Below, one piece after another: positions 53,784-62,810 of a DNA stretch of 64,000 bases; within the stretch, counting starts at the first letter, position 1, and every line of letters starts with the position of its first letter. The DNA is taken from NCBI RefSeq assembly GCF_001444405.1, contig NZ_CP013187.1:3100001-3164000 (forward strand), written 5' to 3'. The notes beneath the pieces were generated by a model. The model was not told the DNA's origin, did not search any database, and was given only the letters and a program-made list of their open reading frames with translations. This stretch comes from Pseudoalteromonas phenolica. GTDB taxonomy: Bacteria > Pseudomonadota > Gammaproteobacteria > Enterobacterales > Alteromonadaceae. The position numbers and the translations under genes are program-made.

Positions 53784-54704
53784 ATGCAGACTACAATGCC
53801 AGATATTGCTCATTCAGCCGATGCACTTCAAACCGGTAAATTAGATTGGGTAGGAATGGGTAACATCGAGCTACCTTTAATGCTTGCAACCAAGGACTTA
53901 CCTGAACAGCCTGTAACGGCAAAAGCAGACGCATTTGTAAACCTGCATAAAGAAGACGCAAAAGGCATTCACATGTCTCGTTTATTCTTAGCCCTAGATA
54001 CGCTATCTTGTGAGCAAGCCTTGTCGCCAAATACACTAAAGCAACTGCTCGACGAATTTGTAACGACACACCAAGACATCAGCGATGCGGCAAAAGTCGT
54101 CATCAATTTTGAACTGCCGTTGCGACGACCTTCTCTATTAAGCAAAAAACAAGGTTGGAAAAGCTACCCGGTTAGCATTACTGCCTCACTGGTTAACCAA
54201 ACATTTTCTATAGAGCTGGCATTAGATGTTACCTACTCTTCTACTTGCCCTTGCTCTGCAGCGTTAGCGCGTCAACTTATTCAAGACGCTTTCGCAGCAA
54301 AGTTTAAAGATAAAGACATTTCTCACGAAGAAGTGCATGCATGGCTTGGCACTACCGAGGGAGTACTGGCAACACCGCATTCGCAACGTAGTATTTCAAA
54401 CATTAAGATTAAACTTGATGATAACTGTCAAGAATTCGACATTGTAGGGTTAGTCAACTTAGTTGAAGATGAACTTAAAACCCCCGTTCAAGCGGCAGTG
54501 AAACGTGAAGATGAGCAAGAGTTCGCTCGTTTGAACGGCCAAAACCTTATGTTCTGTGAAGATGCGGCAAGAAAGCTTAAAGCACTGTTCGAAAACGCAG
54601 GGTTTGCCGACTACTATATCAAGATTAATCACTACGAATCTCTACATGCTCACGACGCAGTGGCCTATGCATTCAAAGGCTTACCTGGCGGTTATTCAGC
54701 TTAA
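53784..54704 (+). CDS. folE2: GTP cyclohydrolase FolE2
   Basis: The 306-residue GTP cyclohydrolase type IB (COG1469) makes dihydroneopterin triphosphate for folate. It does not depend on zinc as the canonical FolE does. The metal-ligand cysteines are in TYSSTCPCSAALA (C155 and C157), and LPLRRPSLLSKKQGW is a family signature. I use ATG 53784, with GAGGG six bases upstream; a GTG at 53766 is in frame. Confidence 0.96.
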   Translation: MQTTMPDIAHSADALQTGKLDWVGMGNIELPLMLATKDLPEQPVTAKADAFVNLHKEDAKGIHMSRLFLALDTLSCEQALSPNTLKQLLDEFVTTHQDISDAAKVVINFELPLRRPSLLSKKQGWKSYPVSITASLVNQTFSIELALDVTYSSTCPCSAALARQLIQDAFAAKFKDKDISHEEVHAWLGTTEGVLATPHSQRSISNIKIKLDDNCQEFDIVGLVNLVEDELKTPVQAAVKREDEQEFARLNGQNLMFCEDAARKLKALFENAGFADYYIKINHYESLHAHDAVAYAFKGLPGGYSA

Positions 54705-54713
54705 TCTAGCTTT

Positions 54714-54775
54714 CACTCCACAATTGGCAAGAACTTTGCTTATAAACATCAAAGTCAAATTGTTGTTGTGGAGTG
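54714..54775 (+). promoter_or_regulatory. Hairpin covering the ribosome site of the DUF2726 gene
   Basis: CACTCCACAA (54714-54723) pairs perfectly with TTGTGGAGTG (54766-54775). Inside it ACTTTG (54733-54738) pairs with CAAAGT (54750-54755). The right arm contains GGAG (54770-54773), the only good ribosome site for the ATG at 54780. No T-run follows. Confidence 0.6.
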
Positions 54776-54779
54776 TTAT

Positions 54780-55376
54780 ATGGAGTTCGCTTTATTATTA
54801 GTTTTTGCATTGGTAGCTGGCGCCTCGATCGTCATTGCAAAATATACCGATGTAGGTGGCAATCCATACCCTTTCAATCGTAAAGAATCTGTCTTCAGTA
54901 CTGTTGAGGCCACTTTCCTCAGTCTACTAGAACGTGCAGTTGGCGATAAATTTAAGATTGTCAGCCGTGTCAAGTTGATTGATTTAATCGAGTGTAAGCC
55001 CGGCTTGTCAAAAAAAGCGCGCAGAGCAGCGTTGGCAAAGGCTAAAAATAAACAACTCGATTACGTACTCATTGATAAAACCACACTAAACATTGTTGCA
55101 GCTGTTGATCTTGTCAATAATTCGAACAAGAGTGGCCATAAAGCGCAAAAAGATTGGTTTGTTAATGGTGCTTTAGAGTCAGCGAATATTCCACATATTC
55201 GTATGAAAGTAAAAACAGGCTATAAAGCCAATGAAGTACGCAGCGCCATCTTGTATAAAATTGGTCAACAACCGCAACCAGTTCGCAAACCCAGAACTCG
55301 AACTGAGAAGCCAGCAGTACTTTCACCCTCGCAAGCAAAGGCACATTCAACGCAAACCCAGCTTGCTGAAATTTAA
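54780..55376 (+). CDS. DUF2726 domain protein
   Basis: The 198-residue protein has an N-terminal membrane helix (EFALLLVFALVAGASIVIA) and a DUF2726 domain at about 30-160, with FSTVEATFLSLLERAVGDKFKI, LDYVLIDKTTLNIVAAVDL and FVNGALESANIPHIRM. DUF2726 resembles a restriction-endonuclease-like nuclease fold and may act on DNA; that is family knowledge, not shown here. The tail is Pro/Arg/Thr-rich and probably disordered. Start ATG 54780 has GGAG six bases upstream. Confidence 0.88.
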   Translation: MEFALLLVFALVAGASIVIAKYTDVGGNPYPFNRKESVFSTVEATFLSLLERAVGDKFKIVSRVKLIDLIECKPGLSKKARRAALAKAKNKQLDYVLIDKTTLNIVAAVDLVNNSNKSGHKAQKDWFVNGALESANIPHIRMKVKTGYKANEVRSAILYKIGQQPQPVRKPRTRTEKPAVLSPSQAKAHSTQTQLAEI

Positions 55377-55395
55377 AAGTTTCCATATGTCACAT

Positions 55396-55425
55396 AAGCC
55401 CTTTGAATATTCAAAGGGCTTTTTT
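55396..55425 (+). terminator. Rho-independent terminator after the DUF2726 gene
   Basis: An 11-bp stem (AAGCCCTTTGA / TCAAAGGGCTT) with an ATAT loop runs into T residues. Confidence 0.93.
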
Positions 55426-55552
55426 CTTTATAAATGGACGCTTTGCAATCAATACTATGATGATAAAGCTTTATATAATCACTGATATGAACAAGTTTTT
55501 TATAAAAGTGCGATAGGCTATACTAGCGGAAATTTTTTGAGGAATAGAAATC

Positions 55553-56260
55553 ATGAAAGTAGGTATTATCGGTGCAATGGAGCCTGAAGTTGCAATTTTG
55601 CGTGAGGCTTTACAAAACAAAGAAGAACTAACCAAAGGCGGCTTCACTTTTTACACTGGTGAGCTTGCGGGTCATACTGTTACTTTAGTTCAATCTGGCA
55701 TTGGTAAAGTGGCAGCAACCGTTGCGACAACACTTTTAATTGATAATTTTAACCCAGATTGTGTCATTAATACCGGCTCTGCTGGCGGTTTTGATCCTGA
55801 ATTAAATGTCGGTGATGTGGTTATTTCTGATGAAGTGCGTCACCACGATGTAGATGTGACTGCTTTTGGCTACGAGATTGGTCAGGTACCACAAATGCCG
55901 GCAGGCTTTGCGGCACATGCGGCATTAATTGAAGCAGCCAAAGCAAGTGTTGCTATTCTTGAAGACACACAAACAAAAGTTGGTCTAATTTGTACTGGTG
56001 ACTCTTTTATGTGTGATCCTGTTCGCATTGACAAAACGCGTCAAGATTTCCCATCAATGTTAGCTGTAGAAATGGAAGGCGCTGCAATTGCTCAGGCATG
56101 TCATGTACTGCATACGCCATTTGTTGTGATCCGCTCACTATCTGATATTGCAGGTAAAGAGTCTCCACAATCTTTTGAAGAATACCTAGAAGTTGCTTCT
56201 GTAAATTCTTCTAAACTAGTGACAGAACTACTTGAGCAGCTAAACAACACTAGCTTGTAA
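55553..56260 (+). CDS. mtnN: 5'-methylthioadenosine/S-adenosylhomocysteine nucleosidase
   Basis: The 235-residue enzyme cleaves adenine from MTA, SAH and 5'-deoxyadenosine. Motifs: IIGAMEPEVAIL with catalytic Glu, VINTGSAGGFDP and VEMEGAAIAQACH, then SLSDIAGKESP with the catalytic Asp. Its stop overlaps the cbiB start by one base (TAATG). Clearing 5'-deoxyadenosine fits a B12 or radical-SAM context. Confidence 0.97.
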   Translation: MKVGIIGAMEPEVAILREALQNKEELTKGGFTFYTGELAGHTVTLVQSGIGKVAATVATTLLIDNFNPDCVINTGSAGGFDPELNVGDVVISDEVRHHDVDVTAFGYEIGQVPQMPAGFAAHAALIEAAKASVAILEDTQTKVGLICTGDSFMCDPVRIDKTRQDFPSMLAVEMEGAAIAQACHVLHTPFVVIRSLSDIAGKESPQSFEEYLEVASVNSSKLVTELLEQLNNTSL

Positions 56261-57225
56261 TGTTAGAGACTCAGCAATTTGAGGCTTTTCAAAGCCTCAT
56301 TATTTTTATCTGCGCACTGGCAGCGGCGCACGTGTTACCGCTGCTCAATAGCTACAACCCAATCACTTTCTTTTCGCTTATTTTTGAACGTATAGGCGTT
56401 CGGGTCTTTAAGCCCAAAAGAAGTAGCTCATTACAAAAAATAGCCGGTACCTTAGGCTTCTTTCTTCCCATTTTTACCATTGTACTTATTGCGGTGCTGA
56501 TCAGTCAGTTTGCATTTTATCCAGCTTGGCTTGGGGGCTTAGTGCTCTATTTTTGTTTAGATACCCGCGTATTACAAAGAGCCAAACGCATAGCAGCGCT
56601 ACTACAACAAAAACAAAAAGCAACCGCGAGACAACTGTTAGCGCAAAACGTAGTCCGTGAAGTCAATGAGCTATCGAGTATAGGTATTGCTAAAGCCTGC
56701 ATAGATAGCACAGCGTTAAGAACAGTTCGACATTACTACCTTGTGATCTTCTTTTATTTATTACTCGGCCCCATCGCGGCATTTTCTTTTAAATTACTGC
56801 TGATATGCGATCATGCTTGGCGAAAGCGCGTTCCACCTAATAGCGCATTTATAAAACCACTACAGACAGCCATTTTTTATATTGAATTTTTACCGCTTAG
56901 AGGCTTTATATTTTTATTGGCATTGTTTTTACAAGGTAAGAAAACTTTTCATTACTTCAAACATTATGCAAGGCACTGCTATCAAACGAACACTGGTTGG
57001 ATCTTATCTCTATTTGCCGCAAATCTATCAATCCAGTTAGGCGGCCCGTGTAAATATCAAGGTGAGCGCTTTGCGAAAATGCGTATTGGCGCTGAACGTC
57101 ACCCTGAGCCAGAAGATATAAAGCAGTGTTTAACATTTTTAGAAAGAATTAAGTGGTTTACTTTCTCTTTAATCGCACTGATATGGCTTTTAGATTGGTT
57201 TATTGATCTTTATTTAAATACTTAG
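56260..57225 (+). CDS. cbiB: Adenosylcobinamide-phosphate synthase CbiB/CobD-like
   Basis: The 321-residue membrane protein with about five helices resembles the CbiB family, which attaches the aminopropanol arm to adenosylcobyric acid. Supporting features: YFCLDTRVLQRAKRI, NVVREVNELSSIGIAKACIDS and the late GLGG-like QLGGPCKYQGERFAKMRIG. It is coupled to mtnN. It lies 44 kb from the B12 operon and completes the nucleotide-loop route. The sequence is divergent from textbook CbiB, so activity is probable, not certain. Confidence 0.78.
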   Translation: MLETQQFEAFQSLIIFICALAAAHVLPLLNSYNPITFFSLIFERIGVRVFKPKRSSSLQKIAGTLGFFLPIFTIVLIAVLISQFAFYPAWLGGLVLYFCLDTRVLQRAKRIAALLQQKQKATARQLLAQNVVREVNELSSIGIAKACIDSTALRTVRHYYLVIFFYLLLGPIAAFSFKLLLICDHAWRKRVPPNSAFIKPLQTAIFYIEFLPLRGFIFLLALFLQGKKTFHYFKHYARHCYQTNTGWILSLFAANLSIQLGGPCKYQGERFAKMRIGAERHPEPEDIKQCLTFLERIKWFTFSLIALIWLLDWFIDLYLNT

Positions 57226-57252
57226 ATAAATAAGCATGAAAAACAAACACAA

Positions 57253-57279
57253 AAAAAGCTGGTTTATAACCAGCTTTTT
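57253..57279. terminator. Bidirectional terminator between cbiB and tyrS
   Basis: A 12-bp stem (AAAAAGCTGGTT / AACCAGCTTTTT) with a three-base loop between convergent genes. Confidence 0.92.
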
Positions 57280-57300
57280 AATATTTGAAATAACGAGTGT

Positions 57301-58503
57301 TTAGCTTACTGTCACTTTTGCAAACTTACGCTTACCAACTTGGTAAATCTGTGTAGAGCCTTTCTCAATCACAAGCTTACTATCAGTCACTTTCTCTTCA
57401 CCGTTTAACTTAACGGCGCCTTGCTTGATCATACGCATGGCTTCTGAAGTACTAGCTACAAGACCCGCTTCTTTAAGCAGCTGAGAGATCATCGTAGAGT
57501 CTTCATCAATTGTGATAGTCACTTCCGGGATCTCATCAGGTAAAGCATTCTTTTGGAAACGCTTAATGAAATCTTGATGCGCAGCTTCAGCATCGCCTTC
57601 GCTGTGGAAGCGTGCGATCATTTCTTTGGCAAAATCAATTTTAATGTCACGCGGGTTACGACCATTTGCAACTTCTTGCTTAAGTCCCTCAATTTCTTCA
57701 ATTGAAAGTGCACTTAATAATTCGTAATAACGCCACATTAATTCATCTGAAATTGACATGACTTTACCAAACATGTCGTTTGGTGCATCAGTAATACCAA
57801 TATAGTTGCCTAATGACTTAGACATTTTTTGAACGCCATCTGTACCTTCAAGTAACGGCATCATTAATACTGTTTGTGGCTTCTGACCTTCATCTTTTTG
57901 CAGCTCACGACCCATTAGTAGGTTAAAGCGCTGATCAGTACCACCTAGCTCTACATCGGCTTCGAGTGCAACAGAATCCCAACCTTGAACTAAAGGATAT
58001 AAGAACTCATGAATTGCAATCGCTTGACCGCCAGCATAACGCTTTTTAAAGTCATCACGCTCTAGCATACGGGCAACCGTTTGGCGTGCAGCTAGTTTGA
58101 TCATACCTGCACTGCCTAATTGTTCCATCCAAGTAGAGTTAAATGCCACTGTGGTTTTGGCAGGATCTAGAATTTTGAAAACTTGTTCTTTATATGTTTC
58201 AGCATTTGCTAGCACGTCTTCACGTGTTAATGGTTTACGAGTGACGTTTTTACCCGTTGGGTCACCAATCATGCCGGTGAAATCACCAATTAAGAAAATA
58301 ACCTCATGACCTAAGTCTTGGAAGGTTTTCATTTTATTAATTAGAACAGTGTGACCTAAATGCAAATCTGGTGCTGTTGGATCGAAACCCGCTTTAATTT
58401 TTAGCTTTTTACCAGATTTCAATCTTTCCTTTAATTCATCTTCAATAAGAATCTCTTCTGCACCGCGCTTAATCTCGGCTAATGCAGTTTCAAAGTCCAC
58501 CAT
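57301..58503 (-). CDS. tyrS: Tyrosyl-tRNA synthetase
   Basis: A 400-residue class I synthetase with HIGH-type motif HLGHT, KMSKS intact, and a C-terminal S4 RNA-binding domain (about 335-395, MIKQGAVKLNGEKV-like). The FDPTAPDLHLGHTVL and GDFTGMIGDPTGKN sequences mark the TyrZ-like branch rather than the E. coli TyrS branch. Start ATG 58503 (MVDFETALAEI) has GGAG upstream. Divergent from the M23 peptidase. Confidence 0.96.
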   Translation of the reverse strand: MVDFETALAEIKRGAEEILIEDELKERLKSGKKLKIKAGFDPTAPDLHLGHTVLINKMKTFQDLGHEVIFLIGDFTGMIGDPTGKNVTRKPLTREDVLANAETYKEQVFKILDPAKTTVAFNSTWMEQLGSAGMIKLAARQTVARMLERDDFKKRYAGGQAIAIHEFLYPLVQGWDSVALEADVELGGTDQRFNLLMGRELQKDEGQKPQTVLMMPLLEGTDGVQKMSKSLGNYIGITDAPNDMFGKVMSISDELMWRYYELLSALSIEEIEGLKQEVANGRNPRDIKIDFAKEMIARFHSEGDAEAAHQDFIKRFQKNALPDEIPEVTITIDEDSTMISQLLKEAGLVASTSEAMRMIKQGAVKLNGEEKVTDSKLVIEKGSTQIYQVGKRKFAKVTVS

Positions 58504-58649
58504 TCGTCGCTCCAAAATATACAGTTTATCGCACGATTCTAGCCTATATTCAGATCAGTTTAAATGCACAAAACACTGGTATTCACGCTTTATTGCGTAT
58601 ATCCTGCAATATTATTACCGATTTATCTTGACAGCAGAAAAGGCGCGTT

Positions 58650-59984
58650 ATGGTTCACGTTGTTCATAAGCTTCCTAAAAAACACAAACTGCTTATTCTT
58701 ACCTGCATTTCTGTCATGCTGATAATTGCTTTATGGCCGTCAGAAAAGGCAACTGCATCAAGAGACAGTGACAAAAAAGCGCTCGAAGTTGGCAAGCGTT
58801 ACGAATTACCCGTAAAAGTTTCTGAAAATGAAGAGCAGCTTACAACTTTAAGTGCCCCCGCAGAAGTTCAAGCGCCAGAAAAAGCCACAATTGATATCCT
58901 TGAATTCAACGATTTTGAAGTAAAACATGGCGACAGCCTTGCGGTACTTTTCAAACGTGCAGGTTTTTCAGCACAAACTCTACATAAACTAGTTAACACC
59001 AATGCTGAAACACGCAAACTGACTAAAATCCATCCTGGTGAAGTGTTGAGTTTTGCAAAAAATACCGAAGGTGAGTTAACCCACCTTAAATATGTGCTTT
59101 CAAAAACAGACACTTTGCTGGTGTCTTTAGATGAAGAACAAAAATACCAAACAGCGATTCACAGCAAAGAAATCGAAACAGTCAATCAAAGCGCTGGCGG
59201 TAAAATAAAGTCAAGCTTCTGGACCGCAGGTATTTCGGCAGGCTTGTCTGAACGTCAAATTATGAACTTTGCAGACATCTTTGGTTGGGATATCGATTTT
59301 GCCAATGACATTCGCAAAGACGATACATTTTCTTTGGTTTACGAGACCCATTATGTCGATGGTGAGCTGATCGGAAATGGTAAAATCATCGCCGCTGAGT
59401 TTATCAACCAAGGTGAACGTTTTAGCGCAATTCGTCACACCGACGGTAATTTCTACACACCTGAAGGTCGCAGTATGCGTAAAGCCTTCTTGCGCGCCCC
59501 AGTCAACTTTAAATATATCAGCTCAAACTTTAACCCACGTCGTAAACACCCGGTTACTGGTTTAGTAAGACCACACAGAGGCATTGATTACGCTGCACGC
59601 GTTGGTACACCAGTAGTTTCTGCAGGTAATGGTAAAGTAACTAAGTCTGGATACAATAAGCTCAATGGTAACTATGTGTTTATCCAGCATGGCAGTCAGT
59701 ATGTCACTAAGTACCTGCATCTGAATAAACGTATGGTTAAAACGGGCCAGAAGGTAAAACAGGGCCAAAAAATTGGTACTGTTGGTGCAACAGGCCGAGT
59801 AACTGGTGCGCATTTACACTATGAGTTTTTAGTGAATGGGGTTCACCGCAACCCGAAAACTGTAAAACTACCTAAGTCTGAACCGCTACCGAGAACCGAG
59901 CTCGCTAAGTTCAAACCAGTTGCCAAAGACTTACTTGCCCAACTAGAGCGCTCAAGAGAGCTTAGGTTAGCACTGAATAACTAA
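58650..59984 (+). CDS. mepM: M23-family murein endopeptidase, MepM-like
   Basis: The 444-residue protein has an N-terminal membrane anchor (about 14-29), an OapA/LysM-like region (DILEFNDFEVKHGDSLAVLFKRAG), and a C-terminal LytM domain with zinc ligands in RPHRGIDYA and GAHLHYEF. It should cleave D-Ala-mDAP cross-links in the periplasm to allow wall growth. The gene is next to tyrS as in E. coli relatives, but anmK is not between them. Confidence 0.93.
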   Translation: MVHVVHKLPKKHKLLILTCISVMLIIALWPSEKATASRDSDKKALEVGKRYELPVKVSENEEQLTTLSAPAEVQAPEKATIDILEFNDFEVKHGDSLAVLFKRAGFSAQTLHKLVNTNAETRKLTKIHPGEVLSFAKNTEGELTHLKYVLSKTDTLLVSLDEEQKYQTAIHSKEIETVNQSAGGKIKSSFWTAGISAGLSERQIMNFADIFGWDIDFANDIRKDDTFSLVYETHYVDGELIGNGKIIAAEFINQGERFSAIRHTDGNFYTPEGRSMRKAFLRAPVNFKYISSNFNPRRKHPVTGLVRPHRGIDYAARVGTPVVSAGNGKVTKSGYNKLNGNYVFIQHGSQYVTKYLHLNKRMVKTGQKVKQGQKIGTVGATGRVTGAHLHYEFLVNGVHRNPKTVKLPKSEPLPRTELAKFKPVAKDLLAQLERSRELRLALNN

Positions 59985-60005
59985 GTTTAAGTAACTTATC
60001 AAATT

Positions 60006-60033
60006 AAAAAAGCAGCGCTGTAGCTGCTTTTTT
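60006..60033 (+). terminator. Rho-independent terminator of mepM
   Basis: An 11-bp stem (AAAAAAGCAGC / GCTGCTTTTTT) with a six-base loop. Confidence 0.92.
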
Positions 60034-60058
60034 AACGCCTTAAACTTTCGCTTATTAA

Positions 60059-60088
60059 CTCTTAGCTCTTAGCTCTTAGCTCTTAGCT
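60059..60088. repeat. Tandem repeat of a 7-base unit
   Basis: CTCTTAG is repeated four times perfectly (60059-60086) plus a partial copy, between two terminators and outside any gene. Confidence 0.9.
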
Positions 60089-60120
60089 ACCAAGGTTAAA
60101 CACAAAAGGTTCAGGCATAA

Positions 60121-60144
60121 AAAAACCCGCCGAAGCGGGTTTTT
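60121..60144 (-). terminator. Rho-independent terminator of mdh
   Basis: On the minus strand a 10-bp stem (AAAAACCCGC / GCGGGTTTTT) with a TTCG tetraloop is followed by T residues. Confidence 0.95.
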
Positions 60145-60162
60145 AAAACACTCAAGCTGCGA

Positions 60163-61104
60163 TTATTGCGCAGCCATGAAGTCGATACCTTCTTGGATAT
60201 CTTTGTTTAGTGTTTCTAGCATGTCGTTCTTCGCTTTCTCTTCAAACGCGCTTAGCTCGCCGTAAGAAAGAATTTCTTCAACACCATTTGTACCTAAACG
60301 TACTGGGTGTGCGAAGTATGCTGCGTCACCGTTCTCAACTGCAACGTATGCATAGTCAACAACGTTTTGCTCGCCTTGAAGACCTTTAACAAGTGAGAAG
60401 CAGAAACGTGCTGCAGCTGCACCCATTGAAAGTGTCGCTGAACCGCCACCCGCTTTCGCGTTAACAACTTCAGTACCCGCGTTTTGGATACGTGGAGTAA
60501 GTGCCGCAACTTCTTCTTCAGTGAACTCAACACCTTCAACTTGAGAAAGTAGAGGAAGAATGGTAGTACCTGAGTGACCACCAATAACTGGTACTTTAAC
60601 TTCAGATACGTCAACGCCTTTCAGTTCAGCAACGAATGCTTCTGAACGGATAACGTCTAGCGTTGTTACACCGAATACACGTGATGCTTCATAAGTACCC
60701 GCTTTTTTGAATACTTCAGCAACGATTGGCACAGTGCCGTTTACTGGGTTAGTGATAACACCAACTAGTGCTTTAGGACAGTTACGTACGATACCTTCTG
60801 CAAGTGTCTTGATGATACCAGCGTTAACATTGAAAAGGTCAGCACGGTCCATACCTGGCTTACGAGGCATACCAGCTGGGATAAGAACAATGTCAGCACC
60901 CGCTAGCGCTGCATCAAGATCATCTGCACCAAAACCTGCAACTTTAACTGCAGTTGGGATGTGAGATAGGTCTACAGCAACACCAGGAACAACTGGCGCT
61001 ACGTCGTATAGAGATAGCTCAGAACCTGCAGGAAGGCCATTTTTAAGAAGTAAAGATAGAGCTTGACCGATACCGCCAGCGGCACCTAATACAGCAACTT
61101 TCAT
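60163..61104 (-). CDS. mdh: Malate dehydrogenase
   Basis: The 313-residue NAD-dependent TCA-cycle enzyme has NAD motif GAAGGIGQA at residues 7-15, the substrate loop PAGMPRKPGMDRADL and the catalytic histidine in GGHSGTTILPLLS. I start at ATG 61104 (MKVAVLGAAGG), with GGAG eight bases upstream; the longer frame to 61176 is not supported. Divergent from argR, as in E. coli. Confidence 0.98.
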   Translation of the reverse strand: MKVAVLGAAGGIGQALSLLLKNGLPAGSELSLYDVAPVVPGVAVDLSHIPTAVKVAGFGADDLDAALAGADIVLIPAGMPRKPGMDRADLFNVNAGIIKTLAEGIVRNCPKALVGVITNPVNGTVPIVAEVFKKAGTYEASRVFGVTTLDVIRSEAFVAELKGVDVSEVKVPVIGGHSGTTILPLLSQVEGVEFTEEEVAALTPRIQNAGTEVVNAKAGGGSATLSMGAAAARFCFSLVKGLQGEQNVVDYAYVAVENGDAAYFAHPVRLGTNGVEEILSYGELSAFEEKAKNDMLETLNKDIQEGIDFMAAQ

Positions 61105-61401
61105 GTGGAATTCTCCATAATTTGAAGGTGGAATTGTGTGTGCTGTAAAGATAATGAAAAGTGCAGGTAAAAACAAATTTATCGGCGCTATTTTAAGGTT
61201 TTTTTCGACTATAGTTGTAAAATATTGCTTTCAGCGTGCAAGCTCGCTTTACACTTCAAAATATTCATTCTTGTGTTTCTAAAAATGCCCTACCACTTAA
61301 GTAAACCTTGCAATCAATTCACTTTGTTTTTTAATTGCAAAGTTGGGTCTGGATTCAGAATTGTGTAAAATCTAAGTAATATTTAATAAACGAGTTCAAT
61401 T
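61105..61401. other. mdh-argR divergent promoter region
   Basis: No gene. It contains TTGCAAT (61308-61314) and ATTGCAA (61334-61340) as an inverted pair 19 bases apart, and a partial ARG-box-like TATTCATT near 61262. A -10-like TAATATT lies about 20 bases before argR. Confidence 0.45.
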
Positions 61402-61869
61402 ATGCAAGCAAACGAAAAGCAAGAAGCACTGATAAAGGCATTCAAAGCACTACTAAAAGAAGAAAACTTTGGCTCGCAGGGTGAAATTGTCGATGCCCTG
61501 AAAGATCAAGGCTTTGATAATGTGAGTCAAAGTAAAGTGTCACGTATGCTTAGTAAGTTTGGTGCGGTTAGAACTCGTAATGCAAAACAAGAAATGGTGT
61601 ACTGCTTACCCGCAGAAATGGGCGTACCAACAGCTAAAAGCCCACTTAGACAATTAGTGATTGATATCATGCACAATGAAATGATGATCATCATTCGCAC
61701 CAGCCCAGGCGCCGCTCAACTAATTGCCCGTTTACTCGACTCATTAGGCACTGCTGATGGCGTACTTGGTACCATTGCCGGTGACGATACTATTTTTATT
61801 GCGCCAGCTAAAATCTCTGAAATTGATGTAACGCTTGAGAAAGTAAAAACCTTATTCGATAACGTCTAG
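61402..61869 (+). CDS. argR: Arginine repressor
   Basis: The 155-residue hexameric repressor has a winged-helix DNA-binding domain (residues 1-70, SQSKVSRMLSKFGAVRTRN) and a C-terminal arginine-binding and oligomer domain (IIRTSPGAAQLIARLLDS, GTIAGDDTIFIAP). It controls arginine genes in response to L-arginine. Its stop overlaps the convergent DyP-family stop at 61866-61869. Confidence 0.97.
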   Translation: MQANEKQEALIKAFKALLKEENFGSQGEIVDALKDQGFDNVSQSKVSRMLSKFGAVRTRNAKQEMVYCLPAEMGVPTAKSPLRQLVIDIMHNEMMIIIRTSPGAAQLIARLLDSLGTADGVLGTIAGDDTIFIAPAKISEIDVTLEKVKTLFDNV

Positions 61870-62783
61870 TTTTCTGTTAATTGCGCCATTTTTTGCAGAA
61901 ACTGCACGGATGGCGCAAAAAACGCAGCTCCCATATCAGCCTGACAATAGTCTAGCCACGCATCGTAATATTGCTCGTTGCCAACGCGAGTTTTTAACAA
62001 CGCTTCAAAAGCGTCGCCCTTTGCTGCGCAACTCACCCACAAAGAGCCCTGCTCAAACACATCTCCAAATGGCATACTCTGCTCTAGCAAGAGTGGTAAA
62101 TTGTCAGTACTTTTAAGCTCAGATAGAGCTGCGTGATTATTGGCAAGTGAGTTTTCAAGCTTTTCATTCTCTAAACGAGAGCGTCCCATAATGGCTTCTT
62201 GATCATTCAGACTCAATTGTTGCCAACGGTTTAGATCAAATTTCACACGTTGTACATGAATATAGCTACCTTGATCTTCAAAGCATTCAGAGTCATGAAC
62301 TAAGGCCACTTGACGCTTAAAACGCCCATGGGGTGTGTTGGCACCATATATGAAGCCATTAAAGTCCCGACCGTCTAAAAAGCGAAAAGTGCGGATATGC
62401 GCAACTAACTCGACCTTACCTGCCAACATATGCCTGACACTTTGCGCAAATAAATGATTCACATCTTCTCTGTCAGAGCGTATCACATATAACAAATCAA
62501 ACGGCTGAGTGTGCATGAGGTGCTCGTGAGAGCGAATATGTGGGAAGCTTTTTAATTCTTTAGGAATACACTCAGGATAAATATGAGGCCAGTATTGTGC
62601 ACCAATGGCGACAAAGCTCGATACCATAGATTCAGAAAAGCGGTCGCTCAATTCTGATTGTAAGCGTTCACATTGCCCTAGTGCTACTCTAACAGCCTCA
62701 TCTTGACCATCAAGCACATTAAAAAACAAATGTAATCCATGCAGATTTGCCTCTGCACACACTCCTGACTGCGGCTGAGCCAT
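61866..62783 (-). CDS. DyP-type peroxidase family protein with altered distal haem site
   Basis: The 305-residue protein matches the cytosolic YfeX/DypB branch: FRFLDGRDFNGFIYGANTP, GSYIHVQR, IMGRSRLENEKLE, SMPFG and FFAPSVQFLQ. Active members have GFxDG with a distal Asp and a distal Arg before the MxFG motif. Here these read Tyr146 (GFIYG) and Glu234 (LLEQSMPFG). The likely proximal ligand His217 (NNHAAL) is kept. It lies 27 bases after fbpC on the same strand. It may bind haem without normal peroxidase activity. Confidence 0.88.
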   Translation of the reverse strand: MAQPQSGVCAEANLHGLHLFFNVLDGQDEAVRVALGQCERLQSELSDRFSESMVSSFVAIGAQYWPHIYPECIPKELKSFPHIRSHEHLMHTQPFDLLYVIRSDREDVNHLFAQSVRHMLAGKVELVAHIRTFRFLDGRDFNGFIYGANTPHGRFKRQVALVHDSECFEDQGSYIHVQRVKFDLNRWQQLSLNDQEAIMGRSRLENEKLENSLANNHAALSELKSTDNLPLLLEQSMPFGDVFEQGSLWVSCAAKGDAFEALLKTRVGNEQYYDAWLDYCQADMGAAFFAPSVQFLQKMAQLTEN

Positions 62784-62810
62784 GATACCCCAAGTTATAA
62801 TAAGTAATGA

